From positions 62,001 through 126,000 of the forward strand of contig DVOM01000001.1 of assembly GCA_018713605.1 (NCBI GenBank): a DNA stretch of 64,000 nt, read 5' to 3'. This document shows positions 52,004 through 61,759 of the stretch, piece by piece (the stretch's first letter is position 1; every line of letters starts with the position of its first letter). The stretch comes from Scatacola_A faecigallinarum. Its GTDB lineage: Bacteria; Pseudomonadota; Alphaproteobacteria; RF32; CAG-239. Under the pieces are notes generated by a model. It did not search any database. It worked only from the letters and a program-made list of their open reading frames with translations, and was not told where the DNA came from. Both the position numbers and the translations under genes were made by a program.

Positions 52004-53599
52004 CTATCCGGCAAAATCATAATAGGCTTTTATTTTCATACATGCGCCTTTTTTCTTGAATTTGTAGTGTCGAACCTGCTCTCCGGACGTGTCGAAACAA
52101 TTAAAGCCGATAGCCGAAAAATGCTCATACGCCTCACGAACGGCACCTTTCTCAAAAAGAGAATGCCCCAGAAAATGATTAGCCTCTCCCCGAAAGCCCA
52201 GCATGTCCAAGATTGTCGGCGTCAGCGCCAGAGAGTTCAGTCCTCCGGCGTCCTTCTTTGCCGGCATTATAAATCTATTATAGAAAATCAGCGGCATTTC
52301 TCCGACAAAATAATCACATTCTCCAAACAATTCCGTAAAGTCACGTCCCGGATAGGTAGCATGATCGGAGGTAAAGACCAGTATCGTGTCTTTCGCAAAA
52401 GCTGACGCGTCAAACTTTTGCAGAAACGCTCCCAACCAGTAGTCCTGATTATAAAACTTGTTCAGAAAACTGTTTTTGCCGTCATCATATTTTACATCGG
52501 GCGAATCAAGCCCGACATGTGTTCCCAGAACATAAGTCGCCAGAAAAAACGGACGCTTTCGTTCAGCAAGCCGCTGCGCCTCGGCAAAGAGATTTTCATA
52601 CAGGCGCCTGTCCGACCAATTTTGCGCCGTTTTGCTACCAATAACCTCATCAAAGCCTATCCCCTTAACAAAAGTCTGAAAATTGTCACTTTCCGGATGC
52701 GGCGAAAGAAAAACCGTCTGATATCCGTTCTTTCTCAAAATCAACGGCAGACTTTCCGTCCTGCCCTTAAAATGTTCGTCGACAGCCTTCTTGTTTATTT
52801 CGGCAATACCCTGACCGCCGTAACTTCCGCCCAGCAGCTGAAAACCGGAAATCAACTGCCCGCGAATACCTCTGAACGTCGCCGCGGTATGATTGTAATA
52901 GTTTTCAAAACTGACACTTCTGTCGCGCAATTTAAAAGTGTGCGGCGTCAGTTTCTCAGATATGACTTCCGACGACATGCCCTCCGCAAATATCAAAATG
53001 ACGTTTTTATTTTTTGTCATTTCATTTTGCCACAACGATTTTCCTTCTTCCACAACATTTTTTCGATAAAACCGGCTGCCGTCGTCATATACCGGATTAT
53101 AAGCCAGCTGATTATACACCTGCCCGACCGTCGCCGCGGCTGCCCGCAAAGGAAAATTGTCAAAGCATAATTCCCCGGCACCCCATATTGCCATAATCCA
53201 GGCAAAGGTCCGAACTTTTTGAATCCGGAACCTGTGCGGCGGCAGACTTACCGCCAGAAACAACACGGCAACAAATGTCAGCTTCACTTGCGTTCCCGCC
53301 CCGACCGAAGACGCCGACGATAAATTCCAGAGCGTAAGCGGCTCAATATAACGCCCGGTAACAAAAACGCTACACAATTGCGCCGCCTGAACAAAAATCA
53401 ACGGATACAACAGCAAAAACCTGAACCACTCGTTTTTTAAATGGCCGTTTAACAACAGAAGAAAAAACGCCTCAAACGTAAACAAAAAGGCAAATGATAA
53501 GTCAAAACCGAGCAACAGCGTAAAAATAAAGATAAAAATAATTCTAAACAATAAACCGGCCCATGCCGTAACCGGTTTCGGACAAATACAAACAGACAT
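52004..53599 (-). CDS. LTA-synthase/phosphoethanolamine-transferase-like membrane sulfatase-fold enzyme
   Basis: 531 residues: about five N-terminal transmembrane helices (residues 10-160), then a periplasmic alkaline-phosphatase/sulfatase-fold domain. NVILIFAEGMSSE supplies the first metal ligand, HTAATFRGIRGQL the nucleophile Thr (T-x-R-G as in LtaS), LGTHVGLDSPD a binding loop and FTSDHATYPG the second metal cluster. In Gram-negatives such enzymes add phosphoethanolamine or phosphoglycerol to lipid A, LPS or periplasmic glucans. Stand-alone, with its own terminator, divergent from 53788. Confidence 0.87.
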   Translation of the reverse strand: MSVCICPKPVTAWAGLLFRIIFIFIFTLLLGFDLSFAFLFTFEAFFLLLLNGHLKNEWFRFLLLYPLIFVQAAQLCSVFVTGRYIEPLTLWNLSSASSVGAGTQVKLTFVAVLFLAVSLPPHRFRIQKVRTFAWIMAIWGAGELCFDNFPLRAAAATVGQVYNQLAYNPVYDDGSRFYRKNVVEEGKSLWQNEMTKNKNVILIFAEGMSSEVISEKLTPHTFKLRDRSVSFENYYNHTAATFRGIRGQLISGFQLLGGSYGGQGIAEINKKAVDEHFKGRTESLPLILRKNGYQTVFLSPHPESDNFQTFVKGIGFDEVIGSKTAQNWSDRRLYENLFAEAQRLAERKRPFFLATYVLGTHVGLDSPDVKYDDGKNSFLNKFYNQDYWLGAFLQKFDASAFAKDTILVFTSDHATYPGRDFTELFGECDYFVGEMPLIFYNRFIMPAKKDAGGLNSLALTPTILDMLGFRGEANHFLGHSLFEKGAVREAYEHFSAIGFNCFDTSGEQVRHYKFKKKGACMKIKAYYDFAG

Positions 53600-53787
53600 A
53601 TCTCCCCGCAGTAAAATTTTTACAGTTCACAAAATCACGAGGTTATATAACTTATTTTTCTGCAAAAGTAAATACTTATAAAAACAACATTTTTTTGTGT
53701 CTATTTTCCTGGCGCGAGACAAAACAAAGAACTTTCTTTTTATTGAACCTTGTGATAAAATTGTCCAAAAACGACAAGGAAAAAATC

Positions 53788-54963
53788 ATGCCCGCTCAGC
53801 TTATTATCGGCCGCAGATGTCCGAAAACGCCAGAAAATCCCGTCGGTTGGGAAGATGTCCCGCTCCAGGACATAAAATTTGACAAACCGACGGTTCTTTG
53901 CCTGAGCGGAGACGGAACCCTGACCGCCAGAGATGCAAATGCTATGGCCAAATATGCCGAACGCCTGCTGGGCAGAATTGGCCTTGAGGGACAAAGGGAC
54001 ATTCAAATTCTGTCCGCTTACTATCAAAACGCCAATGCCCGCGAAATGACCAACAGCCGTCTCTGCCATACCGAAGCGGACAAAAGCCGCTTTTCGGAAG
54101 AAGAGCGAAACCCCTCCTACATTTTTGATTTCTACGAACAATGTCTCAGAAAGATCACACGGCAGAAAAACGGACGGAAAAGAGAAATTTCAGAAGCATG
54201 CAGGCTCATGCGAAATCTAAACGTTCTGGCCTTTTGTCACGGCGATTACGTTACCTGCAAACTGAATGAAATAATGAACGAAGACATGAAACGGCTTGGC
54301 TACACATCCGGCGAAACGGATGCCGTTGCCAGACAGGCTGCCGTCATTTCGGTCGTTCCGCAGGACAACCTGAAAAAATCATCTTTTACCAAAATCGGCT
54401 TTGTCTCGCTCGACGACTATCACTATGCCTCGGAAGACGCGTCAAACCTGACCGATTATTACGAACTCGACTGCTGTGAAACGTCCTGTTTCGGCATTAT
54501 TGAGCGAGAAAAAGAAGCCAGGAAAGGACGTTCGCGCCTGTTTTACATCGACAACCTGCTGGATTACAATTCCATTGAAGACAAATTTGCCGTTTGGATG
54601 GGCAAGACCGAAAAACTGCACCAGATGGACGCTTATATTGATTTAGATTATAAAAACGAATTCGGAACCAAATCGGAAAACGGCCGCAATTTCGGACGCA
54701 TGATTTCCCGCGCATTGCAAAACGCCGTATCAAACTCTTGCCGCAATTACCGTTCCCGGGAATTGATCGAATTGAAAACCGATGACATTTTCATAACCGA
54801 ACCCGCAGGTTTTCGTCAGGGAAACGGGCAGCAAAATCAGGGCTATATTTCTCCGCAGGTTGAAAATGCCGTGGCCGAAGCACAGCGCCGGGGAACAAAA
54901 ACGGACAGCAGCCTCTGCCCCTCCCAAACGCAATTCAGCATATTTCCTCATACGCGGGATTAA
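53788..54963 (+). CDS. Uncharacterised protein with a hydrolase-like N-terminus
   Basis: 391 residues from the ATG at 53788 (AAGGAAAAAATC upstream); the longer frame from 53695 is AT-rich and unsupported. No signal peptide. A strand-turn PTVLCLSGDGTLTARDANAM and, further on, ACRLMRNLNVLAFCHGDY resemble the oxyanion and nucleophile-elbow regions of alpha/beta-hydrolases, but no GxSxG serine is present (CHGDY instead). The C-terminus is hydrophilic and probably disordered. I cannot name a family; a secreted-effector-like or degenerate hydrolase is possible. Confidence 0.6.
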   Translation: MPAQLIIGRRCPKTPENPVGWEDVPLQDIKFDKPTVLCLSGDGTLTARDANAMAKYAERLLGRIGLEGQRDIQILSAYYQNANAREMTNSRLCHTEADKSRFSEEERNPSYIFDFYEQCLRKITRQKNGRKREISEACRLMRNLNVLAFCHGDYVTCKLNEIMNEDMKRLGYTSGETDAVARQAAVISVVPQDNLKKSSFTKIGFVSLDDYHYASEDASNLTDYYELDCCETSCFGIIEREKEARKGRSRLFYIDNLLDYNSIEDKFAVWMGKTEKLHQMDAYIDLDYKNEFGTKSENGRNFGRMISRALQNAVSNSCRNYRSRELIELKTDDIFITEPAGFRQGNGQQNQGYISPQVENAVAEAQRRGTKTDSSLCPSQTQFSIFPHTRD

Positions 54964-55004
54964 AAACCGGCGCCTTTACCCGTTTCCGCAATACGAATGC
55001 TGTC

Positions 55005-55532
55005 TCATCCTTCTTCAATACGGGCAAAGACAGCGTCATAGTCACTGAAACTGCGGCACTTAACGACAGGAACCCGGCTTTGCGCCAAAAACTCGGCAAT
55101 TTCCGCGTTGATTTCCCGTCCGATGAAGTCATAATCTCTGATTTTCTCCAATGTAATCCGGCGATAATGATATGCCTGAACCGGCAAATCCTTGTCAATT
55201 TCCTTGCCTATTAGCTTTTTCGCCTTCCAAAAACGACAGGTAAAACGCCATATGGCAACCAGACGGTTAATCCGCATGTCAACGATTAAATCCGGCTGCA
55301 TTTTTTCGTACAGATAACGCTGGCACCCCTCGGAAACCCAGCTGTCCTTATGTTTTTTCAGAAAATCGTCCAGCTTGGCAAACTGTTCCTCCCGCGGATA
55401 ATAACTGCCGCCGTCTGCGGTATTCCGGCAGATTTCATCTAAATTAAGCCGCGGCAGATTAAATTTCCGGTTTATCGCATAGGCCAGCGAAGATTTCCCT
55501 GCGCCCAGCGGCCCGATTATAAGTACCTTCAT
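55005..55532 (-). CDS. P-loop nucleotide kinase-like protein (FlaR/AdkA-type)
   Basis: 175-residue P-loop NTPase: Walker A LIIGPLGAGKSSLAYAI at residues 4-20, LDEICRNTADG as the NMP-binding region, DSWVSEGCQRYLYEK and DLIVDMRINRLVAIWR. This is the layout of the adenylate-kinase-like proteins often labelled DNA topology modulation protein FlaR; the true substrate of that group is unclear. It lies 87 bases downstream of the glycyl radical enzyme gene on the same strand. Confidence 0.78.
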   Translation of the reverse strand: MKVLIIGPLGAGKSSLAYAINRKFNLPRLNLDEICRNTADGGSYYPREEQFAKLDDFLKKHKDSWVSEGCQRYLYEKMQPDLIVDMRINRLVAIWRFTCRFWKAKKLIGKEIDKDLPVQAYHYRRITLEKIRDYDFIGREINAEIAEFLAQSRVPVVKCRSFSDYDAVFARIEEG

Positions 55533-55619
55533 CAGACGTTTCCCCTCATAATCCGTCCAGCAAAACGAACCCAGAAAATTTTGCCGACAGAATATCTTTA
55601 TATTAGTTATATCAATAAC

Positions 55620-57698
55620 TCACAAGGTATATTTGTGCCTGTTGAGAACATGACGCTGATACTCGGGCGCCAATTCGGTAAAATATCCGCTCCAGCCCCA
55701 AACACGTACAATCAAATTCCTGTGATTTTCCGGATGAGCCATCGCGTCTTCCAGAACAGCGGCATCAAGCACATTTAGCTGCAATTGCTGGTTTCCGACA
55801 TGAACAAAATATTTAATCAGATTAACCAGTTTTGAAATTCCTTCGTCATACTTGAAAATTGTCGGCGAAAGTTCAATCGTAATCGGACCGCCGTTGACAA
55901 TTCTGGAATAGTCTATCCCCGCAAAGGACTTTAAAACACTTAAAACCCCATTAATTTTAACACCATGTGCCGGTGCCAGACTGGCAGACAGCGGCTCCCC
56001 GGCTCCGCGCCCGTCTTCAGAAGCGCCTATATAAGGCAAATCGGCAGAAACGGGCTGCGTCAGCAGGATATAAAACATCGCGGAACCTGAACCGGGACGG
56101 ATACGGCTCCGGCGCGTAGAAATCATCTCGGCAGCCAGCGCAAATGAATCAAACAAAAATTTCAAATTTCGATTGGAAACCGCATCATTGTTTCCCAGTT
56201 TCGGCAGTTTTGTTTTCAAAAACGCCTTCAGTTCCTCATAACCGCAAAAATTCTTTTTCGTCGCCCTGTACAGTTCCTTCAATTTCGCATGAGGATAATT
56301 ATCGGCAAAATATTCAATCGCTGTCATCATATCCGCGGCATTGGAACTTCCCGCTCCGTGAATGCCTACATGATGATATTTGCTGGCAAATTCCACTTCT
56401 CTTGCTTGCTCCAAAGCGCCATCAACAAAAAGACACCCCAATGGACATGGCAAAAAATGTATATCGCACACTTTTTGAATATGCCTGATTTGACGCCACA
56501 TATCCCATTTAATCAGCTGTCGAAACAAAAATTTTGAAAAAAGCGGCAGTTTGACAGCCAGTTTAAAAGCCCTGTGCACGGCATAAGGAAAAGACACGGC
56601 GCTTTTATTGACAATTTCCACGCCCTTGCTCGGAATAACAAATTCCCAACAGGCCGCGACAGTATAGTTACGTGCATCTTCCAACGAATAGCCGTTTTTT
56701 ACCAAAGCAGGTATAACGACCTCATCATTCGAATATTGCGGAAACCCCAAACCGCATTCGGTCAGCATACAGGCCGTTTTCAGCAAATCATCGGGCGTGT
56801 TCCGATCAATTCGCAAATTTATTTTCGGATCTATCAGCTTTAAGTCTTTCGAAACCTCCATCATCAGATAGGTCAGTTCATTAACGGCAGGGTTCCCCTC
56901 CCCGTCACAGCCGCCCAGCATAACCGTCTGTCCGTTGTCTCCCTGCTGGACGCCAAAGTATGTATCGCTGTCACGGTTAAAAGAAATGAAAAATTCAGCA
57001 AACAAATCCCGCGCCTGTTCTTTGGTCAGCGTTTTTCTCTGCAAGTCTCTCAGATAAAAAGGATACAGATACTGATCCATGCGCCCCAAACCAATATGCG
57101 CGCAACCGGCATAATACAGCAACGCACTCATTAATCGAATAGACTGCATTGCCTCCTGCAGCGTCTTGGCACCGTACAGAGGAACCCGACGAAAACTTTC
57201 CGCCACCGAATGATTTCCGGCGGCTTCGGCTGCTGCCTCATAACGTTCGGCAAGGTTGGCAACAGCCTCGATGACGATGACAGCCGCTTCCAAAAAATCA
57301 CGTTTTTGTTTATCTTTGGTTTTTGACAGTTTTTCTCGACAGAGTTCCAAACGGCCGGATAAGCCCTCGTTCAGGAGCTTTTCCCAATTTATGGTCAGAT
57401 TGTTCAACGGGTGCAGTACTGCATCCTTTTCCACACCCAACGCTTTTTTTGCCTCCTTCGGCTCGTAATATGCCGGAACATTGTTGACGGTTCGGACAAA
57501 GGAAATCTTTTCGTCAGGAAAGACAATCGGCTCCAAAGCCTCACAGGAAATTTTAAAAGCAAGAGCGGCCCTTTTTTCCAAAGACAGATTTTTGCCCTTG
57601 AACTCGCCGACAAAATCAAATGTCCAGTCATGCCTGTATTTTTTGAACAGACGCTGCTGCGTAAAATCTCTCAACTCGCGAAGTCTTTTATTTAACAC
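55620..57698 (-). CDS. Glycyl radical enzyme (PFL-like), substrate unassigned
   Basis: 692-residue glycyl radical enzyme starting at a GTG that follows AAGGAGAAAAAC. The thiyl-radical loop reads VAACWEF with Cys350 and Glu352 (C-x-E), and the C-terminal glycyl radical loop is RVWGWSGYF with Gly668. Both are intact. PFL itself has two adjacent cysteines and is thus excluded. The C-x-E loop with Trp and the RVWGW tail recall arylacetate decarboxylases, while C-x-E is also used by dehydratases. It is shorter than most (about 780-900 residues). It overlaps its activase gene by 11 bases and ends the galactofuranose operon. It works only without oxygen. Confidence 0.87.
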   Translation of the reverse strand: MLNKRLRELRDFTQQRLFKKYRHDWTFDFVGEFKGKNLSLEKRAALAFKISCEALEPIVFPDEKISFVRTVNNVPAYYEPKEAKKALGVEKDAVLHPLNNLTINWEKLLNEGLSGRLELCREKLSKTKDKQKRDFLEAAVIVIEAVANLAERYEAAAEAAGNHSVAESFRRVPLYGAKTLQEAMQSIRLMSALLYYAGCAHIGLGRMDQYLYPFYLRDLQRKTLTKEQARDLFAEFFISFNRDSDTYFGVQQGDNGQTVMLGGCDGEGNPAVNELTYLMMEVSKDLKLIDPKINLRIDRNTPDDLLKTACMLTECGLGFPQYSNDEVVIPALVKNGYSLEDARNYTVAACWEFVIPSKGVEIVNKSAVSFPYAVHRAFKLAVKLPLFSKFLFRQLIKWDMWRQIRHIQKVCDIHFLPCPLGCLFVDGALEQAREVEFASKYHHVGIHGAGSSNAADMMTAIEYFADNYPHAKLKELYRATKKNFCGYEELKAFLKTKLPKLGNNDAVSNRNLKFLFDSFALAAEMISTRRSRIRPGSGSAMFYILLTQPVSADLPYIGASEDGRGAGEPLSASLAPAHGVKINGVLSVLKSFAGIDYSRIVNGGPITIELSPTIFKYDEGISKLVNLIKYFVHVGNQQLQLNVLDAAVLEDAMAHPENHRNLIVRVWGWSGYFTELAPEYQRHVLNRHKYTL

Positions 57699-58467
57699 GT
57701 TTTTCTCCTTCCATATGAACCCGATACCCTTTTTCCTCTGCCGTTTTTTTAAAACGGCGGATAATATCCATATCGTTTCTGATACCTTTGTGAAGCTGAA
57801 ACCTTTTACCGAAAGTTTCATATTTTGCCCCGGCCAGTTCATTGTAGGGCAACAAATCTATACTTTCCGGCCTGTTAGGAAGTTTCTCTAAAATACGGCC
57901 GATTCGATTTAAATTATCTTCTGTATCGGTTATTTGCGGAATCAGCGGAATTCGGACATGGAAAGGAATTGCCCTTTCGGACAAAGCCATCAGGTTATCC
58001 AGAATTATGCGGTTGGACTCCCCCGTATATTTCCGATGTTCCTCATCATCGGCAAGCTTTACGTCAAAATAGACCTTACTGAACATTGCTGCCAGTTTTA
58101 AAAACTTTTCGGCATCGCAATACCCCGAAGTGTCCAGTATCGTATGTATATCGGTCAGCTTTGGCAGCAGTTCCGTCAGAAAATCAGCCTGGCAGGACGG
58201 TTCTCCTCCCGAAAAAGTCACGCCGCCGCCGGAAAGTTCAAATACGTCGCGAAAAGAATTTAACCTTTCCGCCAACCTGTCCGCCGTCCAGTTTTCTCCG
58301 CAGATTTCTCTGGTTTTCAAATTAAGTTCGGGAAAAAATTCCTGAGTTTCCGGATTATGACACCACCGGCAGCGTAACGGGCACCCTTTCAGAAATACGG
58401 TAACCCGAATACCCTCCCCGTCATGAATGGTAAATTCCTTTATGTCACAAATACAGGCCGTTTTCAT
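57688..58467 (-). CDS. Glycyl radical enzyme activating enzyme (PflA-like)
   Basis: 259-residue radical SAM protein that installs the glycyl radical. The [4Fe-4S] motif is KGCPLRCRWCHNPE (CxxxCxxC), then FSGGEPSCQ and the family stretch YFDVKLADDEEHRKYTG. No ferredoxin-like insertion with additional cysteines is visible, so it is of the short PflA type, whereas activases of known arylacetate decarboxylases usually carry one. Its ATG overlaps the TGA of the glycosyltransferase gene (ATGA) and its stop overlaps the GRE start: all three are translated together. Confidence 0.92.
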   Translation of the reverse strand: MKTACICDIKEFTIHDGEGIRVTVFLKGCPLRCRWCHNPETQEFFPELNLKTREICGENWTADRLAERLNSFRDVFELSGGGVTFSGGEPSCQADFLTELLPKLTDIHTILDTSGYCDAEKFLKLAAMFSKVYFDVKLADDEEHRKYTGESNRIILDNLMALSERAIPFHVRIPLIPQITDTEDNLNRIGRILEKLPNRPESIDLLPYNELAGAKYETFGKRFQLHKGIRNDMDIIRRFKKTAEEKGYRVHMEGEKRVK

Positions 58468-59603
58468 TTATAGCTTTTATATTTCTTCTTATACTTCTGC
58501 TTAACTTTTCCCAAAGTCGCACAATACAGCATTCTGAAAAACAGATATTTCAGAAAACTCTTTTTACCGGATTGCATCTGTTCTATGCGGACAATGCCGC
58601 TTTCCACCTGAGACAAACGGTTTTCCAGCCACCGGAGACGATTTTCGTTCTCATATTCCTTCAACGGACACATCGCTATCGGAAAAGGCAGCTTAAGAAA
58701 CCGCTCATACGCCAAACGCATCTGCGGCAGCAAATCTCTGTTCTCTTCGCGCTGGGTAAAGAAACAGATGTGAACCATCGGCACGCTCAAATCCGCTACA
58801 ATTTTCTTATTGTTTTTCCGACAATAGGAATAAGTCTGATATTCGTCGTCCGTATGCCCGATGTTAATGTCCGTCCAAAAAGACTTCTTAAAAAGCATAC
58901 AGTTTATCGAATACCTCTCCCTGTTGTCGACTTCCCGATACGGCAGTTTCTGAACTGCCCGGACGTAGTCTTCCGGATGCAGCGTCGTCTGATTGTGAAT
59001 CCATCTGGCGTAAAAAGGCAAAGCCCAAACGCTTCCGCCGCCGCCCGGATGTATTCTCCCCTTTTCCACAAAACGATACTTCAGGGAATCATTATCGTTC
59101 TTCACACCAATGTAATGCGCTACCGATATTTTCTGAAACTCGCCATCCAGCCCCATCGCTTCGACAACCTGTTTAAATCCCCAGGGGTTGTTGTTGACTA
59201 AGGACGTAACATACCCAAGTTTCCGCCCATACTTACGATACGAATTCTCGTAACAGGCAATCAGTTTTTCAAGCCAGTCGGACGTCAGCGGAAAAACGTC
59301 GTCGTCAACTTTGCAGATATAGTCATAGGACTTCATCTCGTCGCTTTCAAGCAATGTCTTAATACTGACAAAGGGCGCGCCGGGCTGAATCCAATCGACA
59401 ACCGTAATCTGTTTCGGAAACATCTTCTGATACCGCAGACAAACCCTGTATGTCCTTTCCGTATCATATGTTCCCCGTCCGTTTTGCAGCAGATAAATAT
59501 GAACATTCGGATTGGTCAGCTTCGTATAGGCTGCCAACGCAATTTCCAGGGCTTCATAATCAGCATAACATAACTGAACAATCGCAATTTTCTTCAAGTT
59601 CAT
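58464..59603 (-). CDS. Glycosyltransferase (GT-A type)
   Basis: 379 residues. KIAIVQLCYADYEALEIAL starts a nucleotide-sugar-binding fold, and YICKVDDDVFPLTSDWLEKL carries the DDD metal motif. GRIHPGGGGSVWALPFYA and GHTDDEYQTYSYCRKN probably form the acceptor site. The last 40 residues are strongly basic (KVKQKYKKKYKSYK) and could contact the membrane. It sits between the DUF4422 gene and the activase gene in the same operon. Confidence 0.82.
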   Translation of the reverse strand: MNLKKIAIVQLCYADYEALEIALAAYTKLTNPNVHIYLLQNGRGTYDTERTYRVCLRYQKMFPKQITVVDWIQPGAPFVSIKTLLESDEMKSYDYICKVDDDVFPLTSDWLEKLIACYENSYRKYGRKLGYVTSLVNNNPWGFKQVVEAMGLDGEFQKISVAHYIGVKNDNDSLKYRFVEKGRIHPGGGGSVWALPFYARWIHNQTTLHPEDYVRAVQKLPYREVDNRERYSINCMLFKKSFWTDINIGHTDDEYQTYSYCRKNNKKIVADLSVPMVHICFFTQREENRDLLPQMRLAYERFLKLPFPIAMCPLKEYENENRLRWLENRLSQVESGIVRIEQMQSGKKSFLKYLFFRMLYCATLGKVKQKYKKKYKSYK

Positions 59604-59612
59604 TTTACTTTC

Positions 59613-60650
59613 CTATATTTTCTTACCGTTAACCGTCATCGGCAAACTGTTTTTCAGTTTCTGCCGGTACGCTTTTCGCATTTGTTTAAACTGCCGCCTT
59701 TTTTCGCCCGCACACACTTTTGACAAAAGATAATATCCGAAATACCGGCAGCGCATTTTCCAGAGGCTTTCCTGATCAACGTCCGTATTCTGAACCATCA
59801 TCACATCGGCTTCATAAGCTCTCATTCCCTTCTTCTCAATCATATACTGGAAATAGGCCGAATACAGCAGCTCGCCCAAATATGCAATTGTCCGCTTTCC
59901 GTTCGGCGAATATTCAGACACATCAAGAATCCGGTTAAAACCGGACAAAATCGGAAATACAAAACCGGCATATTCCATAAATATCTTTTTGGAAGTTATC
60001 ATCGACATATAAAGATATTTTTTCGGCTTGTATGAAAGCTGCTCCATAAAATTGCCAAAATCTTCATCTGCGGTTTTCACGTAAGCGATAAAATTTTCAT
60101 AATCTTTCAGTTTGGTCCCTTCGATTCTGGCTGTAAAATCTTCTCTGATATCTTTCAGATTAATCAAAGAAAAATCCGAAAGACGCGGTAGCACCACGTC
60201 ATATTTCTGCAACAGGGACAAAACGTTTTTTTCCGAAAGTCCCATTAAATCCAAATACCGCTTGTCCGGGCTGCTCATCGTAAACATTGAATAACACCGG
60301 TCATGATTGTTTCTTTCAATATCTTTTCCCAAGGAACTCAAAATCAACTGCCGCCGATACTGCATAAATCCGATAAAATCAGGATTTCCGACCGCGTCAA
60401 AATTCTTCCACGCCCAGTATTGAACCGTCATTTCGCAAAAATTTCGATTCAAACGGGAAATATTGTCACCACTATCATCGCCAATCGTATTCTTTTGCAT
60501 CCACTTAATCTGTTCCGGCGTCAAAAAACCGTCCCGGGACTCTGACATTGCCACTGCACGGCCGGCATGTACAGGAATCAACAAATCGTTTTTAAACAAA
60601 TAAGTCGGCTTAAAATACGCCAACAGAATTTTGACTTTAGGTTTTACCAT
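59613..60650 (-). CDS. DUF4422 glycosyltransferase, copy 2
   Basis: 345 residues, a longer relative of the protein at 43798-44646: KVKILLAYFKPTYLF, IPVHAGRAVA, GDDSGDNISRLNRNFCEMT, YWAWKN, IGFMQYRRQL and DVVLPRL. The acidic GDDSGDNIS region is shared between the copies. The ATG shares one base with the TAA of glf copy 2 (TAATG). Confidence 0.87.
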   Translation of the reverse strand: MVKPKVKILLAYFKPTYLFKNDLLIPVHAGRAVAMSESRDGFLTPEQIKWMQKNTIGDDSGDNISRLNRNFCEMTVQYWAWKNFDAVGNPDFIGFMQYRRQLILSSLGKDIERNNHDRCYSMFTMSSPDKRYLDLMGLSEKNVLSLLQKYDVVLPRLSDFSLINLKDIREDFTARIEGTKLKDYENFIAYVKTADEDFGNFMEQLSYKPKKYLYMSMITSKKIFMEYAGFVFPILSGFNRILDVSEYSPNGKRTIAYLGELLYSAYFQYMIEKKGMRAYEADVMMVQNTDVDQESLWKMRCRYFGYYLLSKVCAGEKRRQFKQMRKAYRQKLKNSLPMTVNGKKI

Positions 60651-61759
60651 TAATACAACTCCTTAAACAAAGCCAATGCTCTCGCAACGGCAACATCCAT
60701 ATTGTAATATCTGTAATCGCCCAACCGGCCGAAGAAATGAACATTCTTGCAATTTTCGGCCAGAAGCAGATACCGATTGTACAATTCAAGATTTTTATCT
60801 TGCGGAACGGGATAATACCGCTCATTTTTTCCGCGTTCGAAAGCCGCCGGATATTCCAGCGAAATAACCGTCCTGTCGGACTTGTCGTTGAGAAAATACT
60901 TATGCTCGCAAATACGCGTAAAGTCATAATTGTTCGGATAACTTACCACAACGCCGTTCTGAAAATAAGGCGTATTCTCCTCTCTGATGTCAAACTCCAA
61001 ACTCCGGTAAGGAAGTTCTCCCAGCTCATAGTTAAAAAACTCGTCAATCGGCCCCGTATAATAGACATTCTCCGCTTCAAAATTCTCCGCGTCATAAGGC
61101 GTATTCAACCTTACCTCAATAAGCGGATGAGCCAGAATATTCCCAATCATTTTGGTGTATCCGTCCTGCGGAATGGCCTGATAGCGGTCGACAAAATAGT
61201 CGTCATTGGTGGACACGCTCACGGGAACGCGTTCGGCAACCGCCGGATCCAGTTCTTCCGGCGTTACGCCCCACTGCTTTTTATAATAATTCAGAAAACC
61301 TTTCCGGTAGATGTAATCCGCCAGAAAAGACAGGTCGGCGTCATCCTGCTCTCTGAGTTTCAAAATGGACAGCCGGTTGCCGTATCCGACAATATTGATA
61401 AGTTTTTGGCTGATTCTCTGCGCCATGTCTTCGGGAAAGCATTTCTTCAAACTGTTCAGATTAAACGAAAACGGAACCGTCTTCCCGTCAATGTAAGCCT
61501 GTACTTTCAGAAAAAACGGATGCCATTTGGTAAAACGCGACAAATAATGCCAGACCTCTCCGTTTGAGGTATGAAAAATATGCGGTCCGTATTTATGAAT
61601 GCAAATGCCGTTTTTATCCCGATAATCAAAACAGTTTCCGCCGATATGTCCTCTGGCGTCAATAACCAGAACCGGCTCATTCAAAACGCCTGCAATCCGT
61701 TCGGCCATAACCGCGCCGGACAAACCGGCGCCGACGACCAGATGTTTAATCTTGCGCAT
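60650..61759 (-). CDS. glf: UDP-galactopyranose mutase, copy 2
   Basis: 369 residues. VGAGLSGAVMAERIA, DARGHIGGNCFDY, HKYGPHIFHT, GPIDEFFNYELGELPYRSL and FFGRLGDYRYYNMD are all present. It is clearly related to but not identical with copy 1, about 17 kb away. It supplies UDP-galactofuranose and overlaps the SDR gene by 14 bases. Confidence 0.95.
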   Translation of the reverse strand: MRKIKHLVVGAGLSGAVMAERIAGVLNEPVLVIDARGHIGGNCFDYRDKNGICIHKYGPHIFHTSNGEVWHYLSRFTKWHPFFLKVQAYIDGKTVPFSFNLNSLKKCFPEDMAQRISQKLINIVGYGNRLSILKLREQDDADLSFLADYIYRKGFLNYYKKQWGVTPEELDPAVAERVPVSVSTNDDYFVDRYQAIPQDGYTKMIGNILAHPLIEVRLNTPYDAENFEAENVYYTGPIDEFFNYELGELPYRSLEFDIREENTPYFQNGVVVSYPNNYDFTRICEHKYFLNDKSDRTVISLEYPAAFERGKNERYYPVPQDKNLELYNRYLLLAENCKNVHFFGRLGDYRYYNMDVAVARALALFKELY

